Shown: piece by piece, positions 9,690-18,167 of the stretch | Position numbering within the stretch: the first letter of the stretch is position 1 | Layout: every line of letters starts with the position of its first letter | DNA from: Porphyridium purpureum | Taxonomy: Eukaryota; Rhodophyta; Bangiophyceae; Porphyridiales; Porphyridiaceae | Reading direction: 5' to 3' | Assembly: GCA_008690995.1 (NCBI GenBank) | Contig: VRMN01000001.1 | Location: 2,356,001-2,420,000, forward strand | Length of the DNA: 64,000 nt | Position numbers and translations under genes: made by a program | Notes under the pieces: model-generated | Told to the model about the DNA's origin: nothing | Databases searched by the model: none | The model's input: only the letters and a program-made list of their open reading frames with translations

Positions 9690-11300
9690 CTTGGATTAGA
9701 GAGCAGCAGAACTCGTGATACATCTGTGGGAAAAACAGAATGGGCATGTAAAATGGGTGTGAAGTGGGCATCAAGCATTTTTTTTAAAACTTTCTAGACG
9801 ACCTTGTCGTCTAATCTCAGAAGCAAACGACTTGCTCGCTTTCGCGCTGCTCGAGTACCCAGCCAACACCACGTGTTGAGCTGGAACTGGCCGGCCGCCC
9901 TCGCTCCAAGCCGTTTAGGTTTGGCTCCAATCCCCACCGACAACAGAGAGGCCTTTCACGAGAGATGATCCTGCAACATGACTCTTGCAAGATCCATTTC
10001 GAGGAGCTCAGATGAAGCGAAAGCCGAATCGTTCCGCTTGCTCCCTCGTCTCACCCAGTAAACAGAAGCAGAGGCTTCGAGGGACAAAGTCTCCGATGGA
10101 GACCCGTACGTAATCACCTGGTTTTGAAAATAAATTTAAATGTGTTCCTTGGAGGTGGCTCGGCAATGCCGGTGGTTTCAGCATGGCTTCGACTGGATAA
10201 CCAATGCGCATTGCACACTTTGGCGCCACGCAAAATGTTTAGTTCTCCATGTCTTCATCGGACGTGTATCTTGGTGCCCTGTTGCGCACTTTGGCTGTTA
10301 CCAGAAATGCCCGAGGTGCGAGGAATGATTGGCTCGCGTGAAGCAAGTTTGGCGTACCTCTAGCTCCAAGCTGCAGCGCGGTCTCTCAGGAACTTTCAAG
10401 CTGCGACTCCTGTTAACCCAGCCTTCTGGTCCGACACGAAATCGGAAGCGCTAGACTGCTATCTGTGGCACGCCTTTGGCCACACCAAGCCACAAGCCAG
10501 ACCTTGCAAGCCGATCGCACATGTCAAAACGTTTGCCAAGCACGGCCCTCCCGCTCCCCTGCGCCGCTCAGCCCACACGTGCGTCCACTAGAGCGCGTCG
10601 CGTACAGCTTTGAGGTACAGCAAAACTGACAGAAAGCTCGATCTGTTTGGCGTTTTCTACGCAAAACACATGATGACGTGTCTACGCGGATTTTCTATCG
10701 TTTTGTTCTCGTTCTCAAACGGGGCCGATTTATTATTCCTGTGCTGCTGACAAGGCACCAAGATGACGCGTAGCCAACGAAGAAGCGTTTTCTGTGGGTG
10801 CCGAATGTTGGGGGTAGCAAAATGGCACACGCACTCGACCGTTGCAATACGAAGAATCTATCGCAACCAGATTGACCACGGCGCGCGTGCGAGCGCTTGC
10901 CACGTGTAGGTTGGATTGGAAAAGTGCAACACGCGCACGGTGGCCCAAGCGTTGTTTGCGACACGCCGTGATTTCTTAATCAACGCTGTCGTTTTGTCAA
11001 CGGCTGTCGCTGTTCTACGCGTGTGCAACAGGAGCGCGGGCTGCAAGGCGCACCGGTCTCTTGACTCGCTTTCATTCAGCGCCTCGGCAAGTGAAGCCAC
11101 AGCGTGACATCGCGCGATGCTCTATGTGTGCACGACAGAATCGTCAGCGGTACTAGGTAACTTGCGTCGGTCCAGCATGCAAAATGCACCGCCTGTCCTT
11201 GCGCACCGGCTTATCGTGGGATTGTCCGCGCAGCTTCCGTGCATGTAGTTCCATGTGATTTACAACGGTCGATCCTCGCGATTGGAGCCACCGTGTCGAG
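9690..11300. other. ORF-poor spacer between small-family copies 1 and 2
   Basis: Both strands hold only short frames (80 residues or fewer) that I cannot connect to any family. The base composition is mixed, with no tandem repeat of note. A single GTACAG occurs at ~10616. No RNA gene was recognised. Confidence 0.35.
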
Positions 11301-11348
11301 TATTTATACGGCCTCTCACTCACTGGGTCAGAAAAGTTTCGACGACAG
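11301..11348 (+). promoter_or_regulatory. Core promoter of small-family copy 2
   Basis: TATTTATA lies at 11301-11308, and GTTTCGACGACAG at 11336-11348 is about 33-35 bp downstream of it. The second block is nearly identical to the one in copy 3. The first ATG after it is 11445, in frame with the conserved protein, which implies a leader of about 100 nt. Confidence 0.5.
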
Positions 11349-11444
11349 CGCGTGGTGACCAGGAGCAGCAAGTCACGTTTGGTGGGCAATCAGACAAAAG
11401 CAGAACGTAAGGGTCTCATCGAAAGTATCAAAAATCGCCTTCTC

Positions 11445-11780
11445 ATGATTAAGTGTGGCGCGCTTAGCCGGCCGTCTCAAGAGTACCCAATGGAGATTCG
11501 TATCATCTCTGCGCCAAGCAAGCCAGACAGTGAAGACTCTTTGTCGCAATGTGTCGACAACAAGTCCGGCCAGGAGAACGAGGAGCCGGGCAGGGAGAAC
11601 AAGGAGTCCGGTCAAATCCATACCACGGGGTCTTGCGCGGAGGAGCGGGCGGGACGCTCCAAGAGCCGGGAATATGGACCTCACCATCGTCGTCCACACA
11701 ATTACCATCACGCTCCGGCCCGGCCGAGCTCGAACTCGCGGTGCCTTTACATGAAGAAGCGCAAGGTCTCCGGTGAATAG
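11445..11780 (+). CDS. Small basic HHAPAR-motif protein, copy 2
   Basis: A 111-residue unknown protein. I chose the ATG at 11445 because it is the first ATG after the inferred transcription start and because the N-terminus MIKCGALSRPSQE aligns with MTICDEFSRSSSRD of copy 3. An Asp/Glu/Ser/Gly-rich middle is followed by the shared C-terminal block: GRSKSREYGP, RPHNYHHAPAR, then MKKRKVSGE. KKRKV resembles the classical SV40-type nuclear localisation signal. DNA identity with copy 1 is high around the HHAPAR codons (the 16 bases CATCACGCTCCGGCCC are identical), with clear divergence elsewhere, so the duplication is not recent. No known domain is present. Confidence 0.55.
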   Translation: MIKCGALSRPSQEYPMEIRIISAPSKPDSEDSLSQCVDNKSGQENEEPGRENKESGQIHTTGSCAEERAGRSKSREYGPHHRRPHNYHHAPARPSSNSRCLYMKKRKVSGE

Positions 11781-13136
11781 TTCTTGGCTTGTTTCCGTCA
11801 GACAGTTCGACAATTGTAAAAATGTGAAAGAACAATGTGGAAAGCAGACCACAAGAAAAACGGAGCGTTGCTCACTACAGCTTTGTTTCTAGCGAATCAA
11901 TAGAGACTGGATGTACGGACTCCGACGAAAGGTGCCCCTCCTCCGTATCCTCCATTCGGAGAAAGCCATCCCAGATAAGTGTTTTCGCGCAGCCAGATCC
12001 CATGCGGCATGTTCTTCAAGACACATCAAAACATACACGCGCTCTGCCATGGCGTCATCTCTGGCACTCCGACGCTTCCATGTCCTGGCCGGATTGCCGT
12101 AGTTCCAGAAAGACTCTCACATGGCCGCGAGAGATCGCAGCCCGTCCGCCGGTAAATGAGGTTTCCCAGGCCGCCTGACACCATGCCCAAGACCCTGCTT
12201 AACAGTTTTGCCAGCTGGGGTCATCCGGCGTCAACCAGGACTAACTCGCTGCCACGCAATGCCTTGCGTCACGCGAAAGGCCCTGCATGGCAGCGCATAT
12301 TTGATATGCCCCCGTGCATTTTCCCATGCGTGGAAGCAAGGACGGGACAAACGAATACTGGCTGGCTCGCTTTTCGGCTGACGCTGTTCACTTCTTCCCG
12401 TATCATGCCTTTCCTGGGTTCGCGCACACCGTATCCGGAGCGCATGCTCCAAACTGCTTTGCACACCTGTCTGTCCTCGCATGACCCGTACGATTTCACT
12501 TTCGCACCTGTTGATTTCGTCTACACTCGGTTTTTCTCCCCCTCCGTGCTGACTTGGATTGTGGAAAAGATAATGCTCTTTGTCACTTGATCTCCAACTC
12601 GCGCTTGATACATATTCCCGCATGAACACATGCACCCTCACGTAAACGTATGTGCAACCTGCAGCCCTCCGCCGTTTCTCCGTAGCCTAAAATAAATGCT
12701 GAACGTGACGGCCAGGTGTCGTTGAAAAGACAAACATACACAGACACAGACACACACACGCACATGAAAAGCGACTTCCCCGACGCCTTGCCGATTCGGA
12801 TCTTGCTTAATCAGAATTCTGGTTTTGATTTTTTACTTCTCGGCTGTTGTGCAACTGAACAAGGGTACCGTTTCGATGAAAAGCAGGCGCTGGCAAAGCA
12901 CGGGGCTTGATCTTCTTGTGATTCAAGTGCTAACCCGCAGGTTGACGCGTAGCTTTCAGATACGTAATCGGCCTTTTCCAATGATCTTTCGTAGCTGTGC
13001 CTGCATTGTGTCTAGTCAGATATCGCGCGACAGCACGTGAAAAGCATACGTTTGTGCTTTTTGAGAGTCTCCGTCGCGATATTTCGCAGATTCTGGTGCG
13101 GAAGGACAATTGAGCTGTCTCGCGAACCCAGACGCC
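11781..13136. other. ORF-poor spacer between small-family copies 2 and 3
   Basis: It contains a 144-codon ATG frame on the plus strand (12156-12590) with no family resemblance, which I do not call a gene. A short CA-rich tract lies at 12735-12765. Nothing else was recognised. Confidence 0.35.
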
Positions 13137-13182
13137 TATAAAGGCATGAAGCGAGAGAAAGGCGAGGACGTTTCGACGGCAG
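13137..13182 (+). promoter_or_regulatory. Core promoter of small-family copy 3
   Basis: TATAAA lies at 13137-13142, and GTTTCGACGGCAG at 13170-13182 is 33 bp downstream of it. The ATG at 13268 follows after a leader of ~90-100 nt, like that of copy 2. Confidence 0.5.
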
Positions 13183-13267
13183 TGATTGCAGAGCAGGTCC
13201 AAACCAAGAAGAGGTAACAGGGCTGCTACGGGATACGAATACGCAGAGCTTCGGAGAAGACACGAAA

Positions 13268-13537
13268 ATGACGATTTGCGACGAGTTTTCCAGGAGCTCT
13301 TCTCGTGACTCGTGTGACAGCAAGGCCACTTGCCACGAGTCTGAGCCATCGCTACGTACTGAGAACTGGTCGGATTGCCAAGAATCAATGCAAGATTCAA
13401 CGAGCGAAGGGCGCGTTGGACGGGAGAGGACGAGGGATAACGAATTTTCGCGCTCTCGCCGCCAACGCCGACACGCACCGGCACGAACATGTGCTTCTAG
13501 GCAATGCCCATGCAAAATTCATCAGGTTTCGGCTTGA
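13268..13537 (+). CDS. Small basic HHAPAR-motif protein, copy 3
   Basis: An 89-residue unknown protein, the shortest and most divergent copy. The N-terminus MTICDEFSRSSSRD aligns with copy 2. A Ser/Glu/Asp-rich middle leads to GRERTRDNEFSRSRR, then RRHAPARTCASRQCPC, matching the HHAPAR and Cys/Arg block of the other copies. It ends KIHQVSA and so lacks the KRKV-like C-terminal basic motif. Several Cys residues (at the N-terminus, in the middle and in the C-terminal CASRQCPC) could bind metal or form disulphides. Function is unknown; it is supported by the conserved promoter and tandem arrangement. Confidence 0.5.
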   Translation: MTICDEFSRSSSRDSCDSKATCHESEPSLRTENWSDCQESMQDSTSEGRVGRERTRDNEFSRSRRQRRHAPARTCASRQCPCKIHQVSA

Positions 13538-16500
13538 CTGCATAGAATTTAGACGTCTTTCTTTAATTTAAAATTGAGTCGTTCATCCAACTTCATTTCC
13601 CTGGAAGTCAAGTAATGTCACTACCTTGAGGTGCGCGCGCACTGGTCGCTTTCTTCACACAGTTAAGAAAGCCAGGAGAAATTCTCGAACCAAAAGACTA
13701 ACCTGCGCTTGCGAACGAGTGCGCCAAGATAGTGTACCAAAGCCCGTGTGCCAAATAGAATCTGCATTTGTGCGATCGGTGAATTTTCCTCTCCTCTGCG
13801 CGTCGGCTGGGAAAGCAGCGGCCAGGGTACCATCACTGTTGTCTGAGCCTTCAAATGACGCTCGCCCACTACCCACATTCGCAACAAACCGAACGAACAC
13901 TGCACGGCACCAAGTTTTCGCTCTTTCTCCGCACACCAACGCGGTCATCAATGTCCTCGCCCTTCCGCCGAGCTGCCAGGCTGCGATGAGAGAGCATTCA
14001 TTTCGTGATTCCCAGCAAGGTCAAGTACTTAAGTGCCGTTTCATCTCTTTCGATGTCGAACGGCGCACCTATTCTGGACAGTTTGCGACTCTGGTTTCGC
14101 ACCCGTGCGGAGAAGCTCGTCTCCACCGGAGACATGAAACTTCCATTCCCGACTTTTGCAATATGAAGGTGGAAAGAAGCGAAAGCCCAGAGAGGCGGAT
14201 TGACAGGCTGTATACAGGCCGCATACAGTCCACCTGCTCCTCGCCAGCGCGGGAGGCGGTGCGATTACATGTGTCCGCGGCTGGTAAGTGAGCCTGCAGA
14301 AAGAACGCCGCAACGCGCGGCAGTCCAGGAGCACGTCGATTTGAGCCGACAAGTCAGACTTCTTTCCTTGCGCTCGTGGAAAAGGCTGATTGAGTCAGCT
14401 TGAGCGCAAAGAGAGCGCGTGCGTTACGTGTTCCACAAAAGCGCATGGGGCATGCCCCATGTGCTGCGTAGACTTATTATTTTTCGCTGCTGGAAAGAAA
14501 TGATCATGTGTGTCGAGGCTGTATCAGATGCCGATTTGGATCGTAATCACTAAGTGTCTATGACAGGCGCAGGCTTCTCGTTGAACGGTAGTCTGCTATA
14601 CCCGTCTGATGAGGCGGCCGGAAAAAGACTTGGGCGTGAGGCGCAAGAGCAAGCTGTTGAGCATGGCGAACATGGGTTTGTTCGATTGCGGTTTGCCGGC
14701 GACATCGGGACCCCCTGGACGGCGTTCAAGTGGACACATACGGCAGGAACGACTTGGAGCAAATGACCACGAGACAACGAGAAGGAGCCTGCTCGGAACA
14801 GCGTTTCAGGTGTAAATCAAGACTGTTCCACCGCACCGGTACCCTCTCGTCGCGCTGCTCGCCCAGGTCGTGATTGTCTTCGGTATGTGCGAGTCTAGCC
14901 ATATGCTGGAGGCTAAACGCCGCACGCAGTGTAAGAACCAACTCAAACCAGACTTTGCGCACCTTCAAGAGGTCGAGACTGGTGATAGACTGGAGCATGC
15001 GGAAGACATGCTGCGCAGGTGCTGGAGCGTTATGGCACTTATTCTAGCGACCTTGAAGGATGTGTTGCAGGGCTTGGTGCTGGCGGGCAACGACAATACG
15101 CAGGACGGCGGACTGGCAATAAGTGCAGGTAGGCTCTTCGTCATGAATGACTCCTTCGGGCACAATATTACCCAGCTCGTTCTATTAACTCAAAGGAGAT
15201 TTGAGTCATCACACGGCTACACTGAAAAAAGGGCGGCCAGATCCGGACCTCTGGAAGTACTGAACCCGCTTTCCTGGTGCTCCCAAGTCCGAGGATAGCG
15301 CGTAAGGGCTACTGACGAATTCACAAACGTCACTTGCGTTGTGGATCAAGGCCATCAAGGGTATAGCGTAGCTGGGGCTTGCTGCTTATCTTGGCGTGTG
15401 AGATCGGGCAGGCGGTTCAGGACAGAGGTTTGGACGTCTTCTTTTAATAAGCGCTGATAACAGATTCATTCGACCCGTGCTCGCGTCTCTCGATCACCTC
15501 TTTCATCTCGGCTGGCCTTTTGGTCGCATCGAGCACGAGCTGGGGCACGACGAGCCTTGTATTTCGAATTGCCGCACCCACGGTGTGCATTGCGTCCACT
15601 GATTCCAACCTCATTCACGACCTGACGGTTAGCGCGATTCCGTCTGGTGCAGTCTTTGATGCACGCGCAACGGCCATTCAAGGCACAACAGTCCAAGCCG
15701 CCATGTCGTCTAGGTGCGACTTGCAGGCGCGCGTGGTCAAGCAGCTTCCATACCCCATTTTGTTGGACATTGTGGCTACTTTCCTTGGTCTTGTCAAGGC
15801 CAGCGACGAAGATGCGTCTCGGGTCGACCTTCTGGCACTCTACTTTTGGCTTTATGTTTGCGGTTTTGTTCAAGCCTGTTGTTGGCGTGCACATCAATCA
15901 CGCCGAGTCAAAGCTGCGTATCTTCACACGACTGAAGAAAGCAGTACGCATACGCAAGCTACGAAAGGAGCTGCGCGTGTTCAGAGAGGTAATTGTGGAA
16001 CGGGAGGAGTACGTGGGTAACTTTCGTTCCAACATTTCGTCGACGTCGACCGTTTCCGACTCTTTCTTGTACCGACGAGAGCCGAACGAGATTTCAAAGC
16101 CAGGCCCTGTGGCGACCAAGGCTCATTGAGGATCTCTTTAACAATCGCACGAGCCCGATCCTGAGCTCGCGCGCCGGATGCGGCCGAAAGAGGAGGCGGT
16201 GAACGAGTCCGTCGCGCAGGACGACGCCAGACCCGGATGAGGAGCAGCCGCCGCCGACGCGGCGCAGAGCATGGAGATAATTGAACGCTTTGTCTTTGAC
16301 CTGACCACAGAAGGCGTCGTTCGAGCTTGTCCACACCGATGCAAGCATTTCGCGAGTCCACCACGCACCTGGTAGCTGCACGCACGCGCACTGCACGCGC
16401 CAACGATGGAGGTACACGCAAAGGTACACTCAACTTGTGCGCGGCGCTGAAAGCCTAATAAAACGACCACTTTGAATCGGCGTTGTGTGGAAGGGATGAA

Positions 16501-16590
16501 CGTGTGCCGGGACGGATAAAAGAAGGTGCGTAAGCTGTGGACGCTCGGGCGGGAGCAGCGCGGTGCTCGCGGCGCCGGCGGTGGGACGCG
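13538..16590. other. ORF-poor tract with possible decayed coding fragments
   Basis: No intact gene is recognised. The longest frame, on the plus strand (ends 14291, 221 codons), begins only at a TTG and has no family features. Minus-strand frames at 14550-15165 and a plus-strand frame at 14560-14766 look mildly protein-like but resemble nothing I know. A separate fragment at 15453-16129 is listed on its own. Two GTACAC elements lie at 16413-16430, upstream of the next gene. Confidence 0.3.
15453..16129 (+). pseudogene. Possible broken gene of unknown family
   Basis: Two overlapping plus-strand frames carry adjacent stretches that each look coding. The first, open from 15453, contains LPYPILLDIVATFLGLVKAS and is hydrophobic and well ordered. 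The second, ending at 16129, contains FTRLKKAVRIRKLRKELRVF, a strongly basic helix. The first lacks any ATG before residue ~65. This pattern suits a disrupted gene or two exons of an unrecognised spliced gene. No family is assigned. Confidence 0.25.
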
Positions 16591-18132
16591 ATGGCCGTGG
16601 CATTTTTGCCGTCACCGGGAGCGAATGGCAGCTCGTGGGAATGGCTTGTCTGGATGCGCCCGCGTACGGCGCTGCTGCTGCGCCGCTGCGAAAGGAGCGA
16701 GCCGGACCCTCTACGCCCGCGTCGATGCCGATGTGCTCGGAGGGTTACTATGAGCGCCGGTCTTGAGCAGGACCAGCAGGCGGTGCGTGAAGTAGGTAGG
16801 GCGCGCTCGGGAAAGGTAAGGGCAGCCACCGGCGTGTCCGCGTTGCCCCGGCCGATTCGTGCGCGGGCGGGCTCGCTCAGAAAAAGAAAGGCGATGGGCA
16901 TTCAGCACGGACTGGACGCAAAGACTCAAGCGAGGTTAAAGTCTGTGCCCACGAGAGCATCAGGTCTGTCGTCTCAAAGCGCCGCCGCCAAGCGAGCCAA
17001 GGCAGACGTGGACTCGAGCGAGGAGTCTCATGCCAGGGCGCTTGAGCAGCATGAACGCGAGGAGCAGCTCAGGAGGCTCGCATATCAACAGCACGTGCGG
17101 GAAATAAGAAGAAATAGGGAGCGTTTTCCGCCGCCTCGAAGACTGTTGAGCGACCCGCGAGACTCTTACAGTGTGGCGCGTAAGTTAAGCCAGGTGTCGC
17201 GTCCCGCGCTCGACCGGGACCTACCATCCGGCCCTACGAATCTGCAATCATCCATCAAGTCTAGTCGCGTAGCCTTTGAACAGGTCGGTGCCACGAAAGT
17301 GACCACTCTCAAGCATGCCACTGTCCCGGTCCTGGCCCCGGTCCCGGAAGCCGCAGATGGAAAGCAGAAGCCGTTTGGCTATTGGACAAATATACTGAAT
17401 ATGCAAGCCGAGCTTGAAAAGTTCCATGCGTCTCGCACGGATCTGTTGAACCCGTCGTCGCGCCCGCTGATTCCAGTGTACACTGTGCTTCTAAAAGCTG
17501 GCCGCTCGGATCTGCACAGTGCCATGCGGCGGCTTGGGGGGCGTGAGGAGCTAGCGCGTCAGCTCAAGATGCCGCTCGAAAAGGTGATTCACTGGCGGCA
17601 CAAACGAAAGGTGGACGAGGATTGTGTCGGGAGCATGGCTCCGCTGTCGTCGAAACCGGCCTCGTCACCGGTAGCTCGCCGCAAGCCTCCGGGATTCTGG
17701 CAAAGTTTTGAAATGTTTGGTGTGGAGTTCACAAAGTATGTGAACGAGCATTGTGACGGAGTTATGCCATCGTTTAAAAAAATGCGCGAGGACAAGCAGT
17801 ACTCGTTGATTCGAGCGCTCAAACTGCACGGTGGCGTCGAGGCCGCACACACTCGCCTAGGAATTCCGTTGCGCGTGGTGCGGAAGCGGAATGGATTCTG
17901 GAAGGACCGTGCGAACGTGGAGAGCGAATTGAATGATTACCTTTACGATCGCGTTTACAGACTGGGCACTCCATTGCCACCGCTGACGACCAACGAATTG
18001 ATTGCCCAAGGGCGGGGCACACTGGCGAAAGCTATCGCTGCACATGGGGGCTGGGCAAGCTTCCCCGAAGGCGCCAGTCTTTTAAGAAGAAAAGCCAAGA
18101 CGGAAGCCTGCGAAACTGAAAACAGTTTTTAA
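16591..18132 (+). CDS. Protein with repeated G[YF]W modules, unknown function
   Basis: A 513-residue protein from the first ATG; the open frame upstream has only a GTG. The N-terminal ~60 residues are Arg-rich and low in acids, and could be an organelle targeting sequence. A charged helical stretch (residues ~150-185) follows. The C-terminal half holds three related modules starting KPFGYWTNILNMQAEL, KPPGFWQSFEMFGVEF and KRNGFWKDRANVESEL. Each is followed ~25-45 residues later by a segment with the pattern SLIRALKLHGGVEAAHTRLG (also DLHSAMRRLGGREELARQL and TLAKAIAAHGGW). The same alternation of an aromatic G-W strand and a GG-containing helix pair occurs in uncharacterised algal and plant, probably plastid, proteins. 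The basic charge hints at nucleic-acid binding; that is inference. No enzyme motif is seen. Confidence 0.6.
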   Translation: MAVAFLPSPGANGSSWEWLVWMRPRTALLLRRCERSEPDPLRPRRCRCARRVTMSAGLEQDQQAVREVGRARSGKVRAATGVSALPRPIRARAGSLRKRKAMGIQHGLDAKTQARLKSVPTRASGLSSQSAAAKRAKADVDSSEESHARALEQHEREEQLRRLAYQQHVREIRRNRERFPPPRRLLSDPRDSYSVARKLSQVSRPALDRDLPSGPTNLQSSIKSSRVAFEQVGATKVTTLKHATVPVLAPVPEAADGKQKPFGYWTNILNMQAELEKFHASRTDLLNPSSRPLIPVYTVLLKAGRSDLHSAMRRLGGREELARQLKMPLEKVIHWRHKRKVDEDCVGSMAPLSSKPASSPVARRKPPGFWQSFEMFGVEFTKYVNEHCDGVMPSFKKMREDKQYSLIRALKLHGGVEAAHTRLGIPLRVVRKRNGFWKDRANVESELNDYLYDRVYRLGTPLPPLTTNELIAQGRGTLAKAIAAHGGWASFPEGASLLRRKAKTEACETENSF

Positions 18133-18167
18133 CCGTAGTCGGAACACGTTGCTTAAAAGTACACATA

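Noticed and set aside
13626-14291. 221-codon plus-strand frame
   Set aside because: It opens at TTG with the first ATG far inside, has no family features and lies in an ORF-poor tract.
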